Notes: generated from the sequence alone by a model not told the origin. Shown: positions 42,157 through 53,694, counted from the first letter of the stretch. The stretch is 64,000 nt of DNA from Allolobophora icterica (GCA_963556255.1 OY744616.1:15618346-15682345); one strand, 5' to 3'. Numbers and translations are program-made.

Positions 42157-42715
42157 TACTAGTAGGCCTAGTATTCTTATTATACCGCACACCATTTAGA
42201 TGGACTTGCTATAGTTTTAGCTACTGCACTAAACTGCGACCTGCGTTTACGGTGCAAAATTACCAGTAATTCCCGTGGCTAAGTAAGATTGACGGAAGAA
42301 GACCACGATAGCAAGTTTAATTGCCAAGTCCAAGACATTTGCGTCTTATTATATATAGCGTTGCCTACTGTACATAGCACTGCAAACATTGCAGTGTCGT
42401 CTTCACCAGTAGGACTTTGTATTGACTTTCTTTCGAACTGATTCTGACGTTGGCTTGGCTTAGGCAGCCGCCGTTTGCTTATTAAACATCTCGTGCTTGC
42501 TCTCTATGTCTCGGCGGTCGTCTGTGGGCCTGTGATTGTACTGGTTCGTTTCAGGTTACCTAGATTTAGAGTGCCTTCAATCGATACCACCACGTAGCCT
42601 GCGGACACTGGTGCTTCTCCTCATTGGTGATGTCTGTCTCTGTGTGATTAGAATGATTTCAGTCTCTTGTGTCATTTCAGTCTCGGCTCAAGACATACCT
42701 TTTAGTTGGTTTATC
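42157..42715 (+). other. Intergenic DNA, nothing recognised
   Basis: No gene or clear repeat seen before the CT-rich region. Confidence 0.3.
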
Positions 42716-42719
42716 GACC

Positions 42720-42773
42720 ATATTGTCTCTCTTCCCTCTCTCTCTCTTCTCAATCTTCTCTCTCTCTTCTCAG

Positions 42774-42842
<69 letters not shown>

Positions 42843-43466
42843 CCTCTCCTCTCTCTCTCTCTTTCTCTCTCTCTTTGCTCTCTTATCTCTCTCTCTCTCT
42901 CTTTGCTCTCTCTGCTCAGCCTCCTCTCTCTTCTCTCTCTCCATGGGTCTTTCTTCTCTCTTCTCTCTCCTCTCTCTCCTCTCTCTCTTCTCTTTCTTCT
43001 CAGTCTCCTCTCTCGATCTCTTCTCTCTCTTCTCAATCTCATATCTCTATTCTCAATCTCCTCTCTCTCTTCTCTTTCTTCTCAGTCTCCTCTCTCTCTT
43101 CTCAATCTCCTCTTCTCAATCTCCCCCCTCTCTCTCTATCCGCTCTCTCTTCTCTCTTCTCAATCTCCTACAGGTCTCTCTTCTCTCTCTCTTCTCAATC
43201 TCATCTCTCCTCAATCTCCTCTTTCTCTCTCTTTGTCCTCTCTTCTCTCTCTTCTCAATCTCCTCTCTCTCTTCTCGGTTTTCTCTCTTTCCTCTCTCTC
43301 TTCTCTCTTCGCAATCTACTCTCTCTCTCTTTTCTCTCTTTGTCCTCTCTTCTCTCTCTTCTCAATCTCTTCTCTCTCTTCACTTTCCCTTCTCAACCTC
43401 CTCTCTCTTCTTTCTTTTCTCAATCTCCTTTCTCTATCTTCCCAATCTCCCCTCTTTGCGCTCTTG

Positions 43467-43534
<68 letters not shown>

Positions 43535-43613
43535 CTCTGTCTCTGTCTCTCTTCTCAATCTTCTCTGTCCTCAATAAGGATATTGAGATGAAAATCTCCT
43601 CTTTCTTCCCTCT

Positions 43614-43681
<68 letters not shown>

Positions 43682-43720
43682 CTGTCTGTCTGTCTGTCTC
43701 TCTTTTTGTCTCTATGTCGG
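42720..43720. repeat. CT-rich region, about 1 kb
   Basis: Three pure (CT)n blocks are separated by irregular ctctcttctcaatctc units. The long Ser/Leu-rich and Arg/Glu-rich open frames here are repeat artefacts. Confidence 0.95.
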
Positions 43721-44205
43721 TCTCTGTCTTCTGGGTATTGACTTGATTGAGGTTTGGTTTTGATGAACCATCGGTTGATGCCTTGCACATCATTATGGAG
43801 ATTTCTGATGAATAATAACAATAATGTCTGTCTGAATTGCAGCATTATCTGTAATGATCTGTCATTAGTACAATGAGCTTCTAAAGATAAATCACAGTTA
43901 AGCTTCCTTTTATGTGTAATTTGCTGTTTGTTTTAATTGTGTAATACCAGGTGCACAATCGCTCTAGTTTATGTAGAAGTGCTCGGTCAAATAGGTAGGA
44001 GGCTTACATGTAAGGTGTAGCCTACAGGTTTGTCTGGCTAGGGAAAAGACTTGATTATTATTTTGAAAATTCGTAGCAGTCATTGCAGTTTAAGACTGTA
44101 TGCCCCAGACTTATAATTCTGTCATTAATAGAAGAAGTGGATTCATTCAAGGAACTGGATTCATTTAATGTATTTTTTTATCTCTACCGGTTATTATTAT
44201 CCTAG
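43721..44205 (+). other. Intergenic DNA with a repeat remnant
   Basis: Positions 43745-43815 (ggttttgatgaaccatcg, gttgatgccttgcacat) match the dispersed repeat at 6355-6510. The rest is unassigned. Confidence 0.4.
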
Positions 44206-45289
44206 TAAACGTCACAAACGTGTTTCATAATTGAAATGACGTAACAATAGGTCTTTTTTCTCTAAATTTTAACTTAATAATGGTGGAGTTTTTCATAACT
44301 GAATTGACCTCACAAAGGCCTTTATTCTGTATAGCTAAAATTATAAATAATAGACGTGTTTCATAATTGAAATGACGTAACAATAGGCCTTTATTCTCTA
44401 AATTTAAAATTACTAATAATAGACGTGTTTCTCAATTAAAGTGACGTGACAATAGGCATTATTCTCTAAATTTGAAATTACTAATAATAGACATGTTTCA
44501 CAGTTGAAATGATGTAACAAAGGCCTTTATTCTCAAAATCTAAAATGACTAATACTCAGGGCCGCCGACAGAAATTCCGGGCCCCTAGGCAGAGCGATCA
44601 CGGGCCCCTAGGCAGAGCAGTCGCGGGCCCCTAGGCAGAAGAGTCACGGGCCCCTAGGCAGAGCAGTTATGGGCCTCTAAGCTATCTTTAGACTTTATAT
44701 AAATATAATATCGTACGGTCGTACGAAAAAAACACAAATTGAACTAATAAAAGTGCGTGTACGACCGTACAATTTTATATTTATATATAGGACCTATTAT
44801 AATTTTATACAACTACGATTTTATTCAGATGCTTGAAGTTTAAACTGATTGTAGTTAAGCGTCAGATAATATATTTAAACAGGCATAAATCATAAACTTT
44901 GTATAACTGAATATAATATTTTTCATAAGTTGATTGCGGGCCCGGCCCGGGCCCCTAAAAGTCGCCGGGCCCCTGGGCATTTGCCCCCCCTGCCCCACCC
45001 TCTCGGCGGGCCTGCTAATACTAGACGTGTTTCACAATTGAAATGACGTAACAATATGCATTTATTCTCAAAATTTCAAATTACTAATAATATACGTGTT
45101 TCACAATTGAAATGACGTAACAAAGGCCTTTATGCTCTAAATCTGAAATGACTAATACTAGGCGTGTTTCAAAATTGAAATGACGTAACAAGTCACTATA
45201 ACAATAGGCCTTTATTATCTAAATCTAAACTGACTAATACTAGACGTGTTTCACAATTGAACGACGTAACAATAGGCCTTAGTAACAGC
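44206..45289. repeat. Minisatellite, about 70-bp unit, split by an insertion
   Basis: About nine copies of a unit containing acgtgtttcacaattgaaat, gacgtaacaataggccttta and ctaaatctaaaatgactaat. The hAT-like element at 44557-45014 sits inside. A last partial unit follows the next element at 46176-46215. Confidence 0.9.
44557..45014. mobile_element. hAT-like element, family D copy 2 (458 bp)
   Basis: An exact 8-bp duplication CTAATACT lies at 44549-44556 and 45015-45022. The ends CAGGGCCGCCGACAG and CTCTCGGCGGGCCTG form the TIR. The left inner part has four tandem gggcccctaggcagagcag units. Confidence 0.92.
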
Positions 45290-46167
45290 CAGTCTTGTTG
45301 TCCTCGAGACCAAGGTCTTGGTCTCGAGTGCACTCGAGTTCGTTTTTAAAAGTCTTGGTCTTGGTCTTGGTCTTGAGGTTCAAGGTCTTGGTCTTGGTCT
45401 TGAGGTTCAAGGTCTTGGTCTTGGTCTTGGTCTTGAGGTTCAAAGTCTTGGTCTTGGTCTCGCAAGACCAAGACCAAGACCAAGACCGGCTGTCAATATG
45501 AACAGTCATTTAACAGAACTCAAGAATTCTGTATCAAGCCTGCTTGCATCATAAGACCAATATCTATGGATGGATACGTCTTGTTGGTCAGGAAAACCCA
45601 TTGGCAGCAGCAACAGTTATTCTGTATCAGACGGTATGATAAACCTTCGAAAGGCTCACTATCTGTACATTTACAATCCAGTGCTTGAAAAGCTTCTGTG
45701 TGTGTCAGCGACTTCAGCACCTGTAGAACCTATTTTTTCACATGGCGGAATTTTTATGAGGCCCACTAGGCACGTCTTGGTCAGAAAATTCTGAGCGAAT
45801 TGGTTTTTATAAAATGCAAAAGGCATTTGGAATAATAGTTTGCATGAAGGACTTTTGAACACATATTCGGATTTCTCTGCAGTTTGCATTTAAAGTTAAT
45901 TTGCTTGAATAAAATAAAAGACTCATGTTTTCATTAAAATAGCGAATATTCCGACTTGACAATTTGAGAAGTCTTGACCTGATTGCGATTTTTTGGGTCT
46001 TGGTCTTGGTCTTGGTCTTGAGGTTTAAGGTCTTGGTCTTGGTCTCGAGGTTCAAGATCTTGGTCTTGGTCTTGGTCTTGAGGTTCAAGGTCTTGGTCTT
46101 GGTCTTGGTCTTGAGGTTCAAGGTCTTGGTCTTGGTCTTGAGGTTTAAGGTCTTGACAACAAGACTG
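45290..46167 (+). mobile_element. hAT element with transposase C-terminal remnant (878 bp)
   Basis: An exact 8-bp duplication GTAACAGC lies at 45282-45289 and 46168-46175. The TIR CAGTCTTGTTGTC is inverted at the right end as GACAACAAGACTG. Tandem ggtcttggtcttggtcttga motifs fill both subterminal regions. Inside, the plus strand encodes the hAT dimerisation segment (next entry), which ties the element to the hAT superfamily by protein and not only by its ends. Confidence 0.95.
45570..45794 (+). pseudogene. hAT transposase C-terminal (hATC) fragment
   Basis: The frame has LEKLLCVSATSAPVEPIFSH followed by GGIFMRPTR. Active hAT transposases typically read ATSAPVERVFS and then G...RP.R in this dimerisation domain. 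The zinc-finger and catalytic core are missing, the domain is cut after about 15 further residues, and the element is too short to be autonomous. Confidence 0.85.
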
Positions 46168-46175
46168 GTAACAGC

Positions 46176-46517
46176 AGACTTTTTATAATTGAAGTAAAGC
46201 TACAATAGGCCTTTATTTCTGGGATGATGACTAGGCTATTTATTGTACTGGATAAACACAGCTATGGTGCTATAGTTGCTGAATTTGCCAATAAAACAGC
46301 AATTTTTCAGCTCTGTAATAAATCAAACCACCTGTGCTGCAGCATTCAGCCTCAGTGTCTCGAACAGGAACATGCACCGAGTATCCTCCCAACTAATTGT
46401 GTACGACAGGTCATTGCTTTAGGAGGCAGTTAAACTGGAACACTAGAAGCTGTGACCAAGTACTTTCAGATTCTGTGACACGTGTAATGAGTGCATCCCT
46501 CTGCATGTATACAGGAC
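46176..46517 (+). other. Intergenic DNA, nothing recognised
   Basis: Starts with the last partial minisatellite unit. No gene seen. Confidence 0.3.
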
Positions 46518-46668
46518 CGCGGGCGTCCGCAGGAATTTTTCTGGGGGTGGGGGGCAAAATTTTGCCAGGGCAACATTTTCTAGAGGGGCTAAATGAGGTT
46601 TTTGCAGCTATTCATGAACACAGAAAACGAGACAATTTTCAAAATGCACCTCCCTCCGTACGCCCATG
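46518..46668. mobile_element. hAT-like miniature element (151 bp)
   Basis: An exact 8-bp duplication TACAGGAC lies at 46510-46517 and 46669-46676. The ends CGCGGGCGTCCG and CCGTACGCCCATG form an imperfect TIR. Confidence 0.82.
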
Positions 46669-46676
46669 TACAGGAC

Positions 46677-47335
46677 CTTAATTGTATGTATTTCAGATTT
46701 TGGGTGCACTGCATAACCACTCCACTGAAGTAATTAAGACTACAGGGCAAGTGCTTTAAAGATGCTTTAGGTGTATATACTCTGTACTAGTCTGTAGATA
46801 CTCGATACATACTTTGGCAAACATGGAATGATCCCTTAGTTATAAGTCTGTTCTCTTTTACAATCACACTCACTGCTCATTGACTCGATCCTGCACAAGG
46901 CAGCTATATCATGCTCATCTAAAATGACCACATTACTGTGTTAATTCTTGCAACCATGCAGACTCTCGGAATGACTTTTGGATGCTCTTAGGAAGAAGAT
47001 CCATGGGACTGTTAGGCTGTTAGCGCCAATGCCACCTGGTGGTAGATAAGCATCATGACAAATAATATATTATTTACGTGTTTGCAGGAAATTGTTTGGG
47101 AGGATTGTATACAGGAAATGTAATGCAAACTGACATTAGGTATATTTCTTAAAAGGAAATCAGCAGGTTGTAAAAAAAATACGCTACATGAATAATGTAT
47201 TTCGAACCGAGCGAGACAGACGATTAACATGGAAGAATCTTTAGCCAGAAGCATTTTCGGATCAATCCGTCATCTTGGACAAGAAATCCATAAACACTTC
47301 TTCAGTCAACACGTCTTACTTTCCTCATTGCTCAT
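46677..47335 (+). other. Intergenic DNA, nothing recognised
   Basis: No gene or repeat that I can support. Confidence 0.3.
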
Positions 47336-47965
47336 CGGTTAGAACACTATAATAGGTGTTTCAAGTCCACACGTGTCATTTTCTTGCTCTCTTTTTCCAG
47401 TGCTCTTTTATTTATGAGGGTTAAAAGCAGCCCAAAACAAAGCCCTTTAATAACCAAAGTGTATAGCATAACAAGGTTATGTTATACGCTCATCAGTTAG
47501 AACTCATCGCTCATCAGTTAGACCACTATAATAGGTGTTTCAAGTCCACATGTGTAATTTTCTTGCTCTCTTTTTCCAGTGCTCTTTTATTTATGAGGGT
47601 TAAAAGCAGCCAAAAACAAAGTGTATAACATAACAAGGTTATGTTATACGCTCATCAGTTAGAACTCATCGCTCATCAGTTAGAACACTATAATATGTGT
47701 TTCAAGTCCACATGTGTCATTTTCTTGCTCTCTTTTTCCAGTGCTCTTTTATTTATGAGGGTTAAAAGCAGCCAAAAACAAAGTGTATAACATAACAAGG
47801 TTATGTTATACGCTCATCAGTTAGAACTCATCGCTCATCAGTTAGAACACTATAATAGGTGTTTCAAGTCCACATGTGTCATTTTCTTGCTCTCCTTTTC
47901 CAGTACTCTTTTATTTATGAGGGTTTTACAGCAGCCAAAAACAAAGCCCTTTAATAACCAAAGTG
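47335..47965. repeat. Tandem satellite, about 160-178-bp unit
   Basis: Four copies of a unit with gtgtttcaagtccacatgtg, ttcttgctctctttttccag and ttttatttatgagggtt, starting near 47358, 47536, 47696 and 47857. A small ataacaaggttatgttat palindrome lies in each of the first three. Confidence 0.9.
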
Positions 47966-48185
47966 TGTATACATAAGAAACTCTTTATAACTGCTGTTGA
48001 AGGCCATAACAAGAACCAACTTATAACAAGACTTGGGTTATTTTCGAGAGCTGAACTAGTCTTGGGTCCATAATCTTGGATATATTTTATCAGAATTCGT
48101 GTTATTATGAGTCTTACAAAGAGTCTTGCCAAGCGTCTTATACAGAGTCTGGTGTATAGAACATTTACATGCTTGTATGTATGCT

Positions 48186-48325
48186 TGAGGGGGAATAGAG
48201 TAATGGTAACACTCATGGCCAGGAGAGCAGCAGGAGAGCAGCAGGAGAGCAGCAGGAGAGCAGCAGTACGGGGTTCGATTCCCCCAACCCCCTCGGACGG
48301 GCGCTTTGCAAGGCTGCCATAACGT
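48186..48325 (+). mobile_element. tRNA-like SINE head with an internal 11-bp tandem
   Basis: A tRNA-like head (gggggaatagagtaatggta) is followed by four copies of aggagagcagc and then cggggttcgattccccc, a perfect B-box near 48270. The tandem sits where the anticodon arm would be. It is not a functional tRNA. Confidence 0.6.
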
Positions 48326-49340
48326 GTGTTTAGTTAAGATAATATTATAATTGTACTGTCATGTCTCAATCTAATCTTACTGCGCTTGTCGGTTTGAATT
48401 AATAAAGAAAAAGATAATTAATAATTGAACTGTCTAAGAATTCTACCTTTGGCAGCCAAGTACCAGGTACCACCGTATAACATGGTTGCGTTACTGAGAG
48501 GTCATTTGTTAAAGCTGAATTAAATCTAAGATCTAAATTTCCAACCCTATCCCAGATATATCAAAGTTCATTTTAAAATGAGTGGCGTAGCTATGGTCTT
48601 TGTGCCCGGGGACAAGAACAAATTCTGTGCCCCAATGTCCGAAGTCTAAGCTATACATTTTGAGACACAAAAACGAAATCACTATTTTACTCCATCAGTT
48701 TGCACTCCTCGGCCCTGTCTTCGGGTACAGCTGTCCCTTCTGCACTCCCTCGAGGTGCCACTGCTTATAACGATTTGTATTGTATGGAAGTTCAACGCTA
48801 TACCATATGGTAGTTTGTACTGTATCTGCAAGACTGACAGCATCAGCACTTATCTGGATGGTTTGCATTTTTCTATTTTTCTTGTTTTAATTTATAGCGA
48901 CACTGTTGTCTGCAGTGAGCTGGTCAAAATGTGCACTTACTTATCGACATGTATAGGCGAAGTCAACATTTTGCAGAAATTTCACAATTTTACCTGTTGG
49001 CCTTCTTTTATTTTGTCAACTTAATGCATATCCTAATTATATTATTTTATATTAATCTAACTTTTTCTTAGAACTTCAATGTTGGAAAAATGATGACTTT
49101 TGTCCAGACATCAGATATATCGACGTATGAAATTATGTTTTGGGTCATTGTTGTCATCATTCACGCCGTAGTAACTGTCAGTTTTGTTGTTGAACACCTG
49201 TTCTTGTTGCATTGTAATCATCATTGTCTCTGAACCTCTCAATAGCTACAGCATCACATGTACTGGAGTCTGGCGCACAGAGATCTCAAATGATCATTAT
49301 GTATGGATGTGGTTGCTGGTCATGCAGCAGAGACCTAACA
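48326..49340 (+). other. Intergenic DNA, nothing recognised
   Basis: Near 48580 gagtggcgtagctatgg resembles the end of a hAT-like element, but I find no matching other end with a duplication. No gene seen. Confidence 0.3.
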
Positions 49341-49395
49341 TGGAAATCAATCATGGAATTTATGTAGCGCCTCTTCAAGGGCTCTACTCAGAGGG
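49341..49395 (-). repeat. LINE 3' tail remnant
   Basis: gaatttatgtagcgcctctt and caagggctctactcagaggg match the tail of the better LINE copy just downstream. Confidence 0.6.
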
Positions 49396-49504
49396 AAGTG
49401 ATTTTTATCTTAGAACTTGTACTGGTGTTTTTCAGGCCACGAATGGGAAATTGAAAACTGTTCTGTATTGTATAAAATTGATTTTGTAGTAGCCTAATTT
49501 TATG

Positions 49505-49760
49505 AATCAATCAATCAATCAATCATAAAATTTATATAGCGCCTCTTCAAGAGTTCTACTCAGAGGCGCTCTCGAGCCAGGCCTGATCATAGAGAAAAGT
49601 CTTCAACAGGGTGTAGAAGGAAGACGAGTGCGTACGAGGAGATAGGCGAAGGGAAGAAGGCAGGTCATTCCACACTGTTGGACCAACAACAGAAAATGCT
49701 CGACGCTGCATTGTAGCAGTGCGGGCAAATGGAACCAGAAAGTCACCCCGAGTAAGCAAG
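49505..49760 (-). mobile_element. LINE 3' end, best-preserved copy
   Basis: The minus strand reads RRAFSVVGPTVWNDLPSSLR and then LLKTFLYDQAWLESASE before a stop. It continues with gcgcctctgagtagaactct, tgaagaggcgctatataaat and a (TGAT)n end. This is the C-terminus and 3' UTR of a non-LTR retrotransposon and serves as the reference for the many shorter tails in this window. Confidence 0.85.
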
Positions 49761-50340
49761 AACAGACTTGTCTATTCGTTAGGAGCAAAGTCAGCAAACA
49801 TCCTTTTACTGAAATATGGCATACAGTGTTAAACCTACAGTTTTTCTTTTAGACTGTTATTTCAAACATTCATTGCGACTGTTTAGTTATTTGTGATATT
49901 AATACTAAAATGTGCACTCATTAATGCAGTCATTGGGGGGGTCATGCCTCATGATACACCGTGTAAATCAGGCCTCTGCGTGTAAAAAAGGAATAATGCT
50001 GAAAAAGTCGATACTTTTAGTGCTAGACTGCAGTTCTTGTATGGCACATTAACCTGTAGACAGTGTTAGGTTAATAGTGTTGAGAGACATAATACCAATT
50101 CACATTAATCCTTTTTAGTACATGCATTTTTCGTATATATATGCATATTATCACTTCACATTAATCCTTTTTAGTACATGCATTTTAGTACATGCTCGTC
50201 ATTAATCGGTTAACGAGTGGTGCACACTACATATTTATATTTATTTACTCTAAAGAATTTTTAGAATTTCCATAGGTACCTTGTGTTAGACACTCCTTTT
50301 CTTGCTAAGATAACACATTCTATTCTATTGTTTATTTTGT
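49761..50340 (+). other. Intergenic or 5' intron DNA, nothing recognised
   Basis: Contains a doubled ttcacattaatcctttttagtacatg segment (about 50100 and 50155). No exon seen. Confidence 0.3.
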
Positions 50341-50348
50341 TATTCTGG

Positions 50349-50522
50349 CCCTGGCGGCGATCTTGTTTGACAGGTGGGGGAAGGGGGAATTTTGAACTGA
50401 TCTGCTGAAAAAAGAGTTTTGAACTGATCTGCTCAAAAAAGAGGTGGGGGAAATATATGGCGTGTCCTCCACTCTTAAAGGTTGGGTCTTGTCCCCCTCG
50501 ACCCCCTGGATCGCCGCCCATG
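50349..50522. mobile_element. hAT-like element, family B copy 4, inverted (174 bp)
   Basis: The ends CCCTGGCGGCGATC and GATCGCCGCCCATG form the TIR. TATTCTGG (50341-50348) and TAGTCTGG (50523-50530) agree at 7 of 8. Relative to the other family B copies it lies in reverse orientation, with inner tttgaactgatctgctc twice. It ends 56 bp before the splice acceptor of the transporter exon. Confidence 0.85.
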
Positions 50523-50578
50523 TAGTCTGGTATAAAAATTGATGGGCTAATAAAATTTCTACAATATATATGTTACAG

Positions 50579-52162
50579 AAAACTCGTTTCTCTCCATAAG
50601 ATGAAGTACGCCTGCTGTATGAGCATCCACGATTCTTCCACGGATCCATAACTATATATTACAAGAGCAGCATGGGAGACCAGAGATGTGCAGCTATGGC
50701 CACGTTTATCGCCGTGTGCACGTTTGCCCTGAGTGGCACGCTGCCTCTAAGGGCGATATGGATTGAGATACCTGCCTTGTCAACGCAAGTTCCCGAAGGA
50801 TCTTATTTATACATCTATGTGCTCGTGATATCAGAGTGTTCAAACATTGCTGCAGTCCTTTACCTCCTCACCAAAAAGTGTTCAAACCAGGCTTCAAGCG
50901 AGGCGCGCGTCATCTACGGCTGTCTCTTGCTTGGCATCACGTCGATGGTCACGCTCGGCTTGTTCTGGCGGGACATGATTCCCGGTCTAACGACCTCCTT
51001 CAGCTTCACGCTTCTTTCAAGTGTCCTCCTGGCAAGCATCTTGGCGTCTGTCTCGACCGTCACCTACATTCCGTTTGTCAGCCGCCTAAAGGAATCCTAC
51101 ATGAACGCCGCAATGGCCGGCGAAGCGCTCTCGTCCCTCATCCCACACGTTCTGGCGACAGTCCAGGGAATTGGCCAGGCGCCGGACTGTTTCGCCGGCG
51201 GGAATTCAGAGCCTGTCATCAATGCTTCTTCGACTGTCTTGTCTAGCGTATTACCGAGACCGACGTCACAGGCGTTGAACCAACGCACGACCCCTGTGGT
51301 TCATCTCACCAGACAACTCTCGCTGCAGTTCTCCGAACAGGTGTACTTTCTTGCGCACGCCGGATTCATCACGCTAAGCCTTCTCAGTTTCATTGCAGTT
51401 CGCTGTACCGCGTCGTTCAATATGCCTGGCGATCAACCACCCGCAACGAACGTGGAAATACGAGGCCAGAGAAGCAGCGGCGTGAAGAAAATCCACGGCG
51501 CCAAGACCAAGGAAGTCTGGCAGTCGAAGAGAACTATCAGTCGGCCCACGACCGTTTTGGACGACGGCACTATCAGACAGAGTAGCATTCTCCTTCTTCA
51601 TCCCTCGAAACACCCCGACCGTTCTTGCACCGCGGAGCAGGCACCGCTGACCGGTGGCGGAGCAGGCGATGCCCCCCTAAGCCACTCGGACGACTGTGAG
51701 ACAGCATCCGACTTCAACAATCAGTCGCTTCATCGGGCGTCGCATCCTGTCCCAAAGTTCTCCGCCGGGGTTACCCCCCAGCGACGCTACTCTCGCGTTT
51801 CATCCACTGACCGCGTAGTTGCGCTGAAGGCCGTCGCCGGGACAAAGCCAAAGCTCTTCCCGCTGCTGATGGTTATCGTTCTCTGGAGCAGTTACCTGAT
51901 GAACGGTCCGCTGTCTTCGGTCTACTCCTACTCGTGCTTCTCCGTGGGAAACAACGCCTTCCTCGTAGGCGTCATCCTGTGCGACATCTTCACGCTCTTC
52001 TCGTGCCTCCTGTCGTCGAGGACCACGGAGATGTCCGTGGTGATCGCATTCACCTGTCTCGGAACCATTCTTCTCACCTACTTCCTCGCGCTGATCATCT
52101 TCTCCCTCGAGACGCAGGCCAAAGAATTCCCGCCGTTTAACAACACGGGAGAGATATTAGCA
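50579..52162 (+). CDS. SLC52A: Riboflavin transporter, SLC52 family; coding exon (C-terminus missing)
   Basis: This exon encodes a plasma-membrane carrier for vitamin B2. The exon starts after atatatgttacag; coding begins at ATG 50672 (A at -3, G at +4) and runs 497 codons to GCA|GTAGGT. Family wording includes IWIEIPAL, VPEGSYLYIY, STVTYIPFVSRL, GEALSSLIPHVLATVQGIG and YSYSCF. Membrane segments lie at about residues 10-28, 45-66, 80-98, 108-135, 146-167, 225-245, 395-413, 430-447 and 454-478. A long hydrophilic loop (about 250-390) is larger than usual. SLC52 proteins have about 11 segments and 445-470 residues, so the last two must be in a following exon that I could not find before the TTAA transposons. 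Read through the donor, the frame stops after six more codons. SLC52A1, A2 and A3 subtypes are vertebrate splits, so no number is given. Confidence 0.88.
50601..50651 (+). promoter_or_regulatory. Upstream ORF before the riboflavin transporter start
   Basis: The 5' leader part of the exon has an ATG opening a 16-codon frame (MKYACCMSIHDSSTDP) that stops 20 bp before the main start. The upstream ATG has A at -3, so it could be used and lower main-frame translation. That role is inference. Confidence 0.4.
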
Positions 52163-52514
52163 GTAGGTTCATTATGGTTTTAATCATTTTTCCTTTTTAA
52201 CTACCAATATTTAACTTAAAAGAAAGACACGATGCTGACTTCAGCAACAGATGTAAGTGAACTGGACGGGCCAGTCAAAATTCTTTAATTATTTCTGTTA
52301 GTTAAAATCTGAAGCTTTTACTGTCCACTTCCTAGACGTTGGTTTTATTAGGCATTTGAGGATGCGAGGATATTCATAGGTCTATATATTATACGGAATA
52401 TGCAGGTTGGAAGATTATTGAGTCACACTTCTTACCACCTCTTCAATGATGTCCAAACACGTAGCTGGAATAGCCTTAAATGGCGAGCTGGCACATAGCC
52501 TACACTGTAAGTAG
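52163..52514 (+). other. Intron after the transporter exon, nothing recognised
   Basis: Starts with the donor GTAGGT. I see no segment resembling the missing last membrane helices. Confidence 0.4.
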
Positions 52515-52953
52515 CAAAGGCGCCGACTTCTGCTTTTGTTTGTGGGTGCGTGGTTCCTCCCTCTCTTCCCCCTACCCTACCCCTTCCTCTCCAATCCCTT
52601 CCCCCTTACCATCCCCTTAGGTAGGTGAGTTTTAGCGGAATTTTGGAGAAAGAAAATTGTTTTCTTGTCAAGGGTTACGAGGTTAAATGTAAGCTATTGG
52701 AAATAGGTGACGTTCGGACGTTCAATTGTTATAGTCTAGAGAATAAATAATTAAATGAATAATTATTGTACTGGCTATGACTGTGAGATCATGCAATGTT
52801 GGGTATTTGTGTTGCAGTTGTAATGCTCACGTTATGAGATTACTTGGGTGTAAAAAATTTGAGTTTAAGGTCCGAATTCTTCTGAGTGCCACGCACCCAC
52901 TGAACTTTCTGAGTGCATTCGCACCCAAGGCTCCAAAGCAGTCGGCGCCTATG
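52515..52953. mobile_element. hAT-like element (439 bp)
   Basis: An exact 8-bp duplication GTAAGTAG lies at 52507-52514 and 52954-52961. The TIR CAAAGGCGCCGACT matches the inverted AGTCGGCGCCTATG at 13 of 14. No transposase. Confidence 0.92.
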
Positions 52954-52961
52954 GTAAGTAG

Positions 52962-53690
52962 GCTAAGAACCCGGCCAGATCCGAAGTCCTCTCCACAATT
53001 ACTGTATATTTAATCTTATATGACTGTTTCCTGGTCAGACCGGATGCGCTCGCAGCACACATTATTGGTCACTAAGGAGTCGTTAGATAAGGGCTACTAT
53101 GAGTGCAGACAATGGAAGTCTTCACTCCTCCCCTCAACTTCCTCCCCGACCACAGGACACGTTGTTGATTGGAAAGCATGGCGCATTTATAGAGAATTCT
53201 AGCGATGGAAATGCTATGTATTATTATTATTCAGGAGTTTTTTTTATATAGCGCCCCTTGAAGATAAGCTACTCAGAAGTGCTCAACTGGAGTAAACAAG
53301 CCGAAGCGCCACCTAGTGAATTTTAACATAGTATTTCTAGCTTAAGTTTATTCATAGAGGTGAATTGTACACGTGCAATTTGTAGAAAAAGGGAGGTTTC
53401 GATTGAAGCACACTTGCGAAACACTTAAAATGGTATATTTTTTAACAGTTCAGGTGATGGAATTGGTGTGTAACATAGTTATAGCTGGAGTTTACGCCAT
53501 ATGGAGTGAAGCACATCGTTGAATTTGGTTGGAAGACATGTTTCAGATTGAAGCGCACGTGAAAAGAACGTGTAGGGGCTTAATGAGCATTTTTGGAGAC
53601 TTTGAGTGGTGAAACTGATATGTATGAGAGTTCTAGGTGGAGGGAACAATGCATGCCGCTGTAGGCCGTAGTGAAAACTAGTGTTTTTGA
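52962..53690 (+). other. Flank of the TTAA element, with repeats
   Basis: Positions 53060-53165 are an inverted relative of the spacer between the two TTAA elements. Positions 53220-53295 are a LINE tail on the minus strand (ttatatagcgccccttgaag, gctactcagaagtgctc). Positions 53395-53690 have loosely repeated attgaagcacac segments. No exon seen. Confidence 0.45.
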
Positions 53691-53694
53691 TTAA

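Noticed and set aside
42536..43845. Ser/Leu-rich frames up to 351 codons and Arg/Glu-rich frames on the other strand
   Set aside because: They follow the CT repeat in all frames; no start context, domain or splice logic supports them. The same holds for 5594-6046 and 37139-37802.
45279..46188. Leu/Val and Thr/Lys repeat frames in the hAT element
   Set aside because: Translations of the subterminal tandem repeats; only the hATC segment is real protein-derived sequence.
48575..48770. Another hAT-like element with end gagtggcgtagctatgg
   Set aside because: The only possible partner end (gaggtgccactgc) gives no matching 8-bp duplication.
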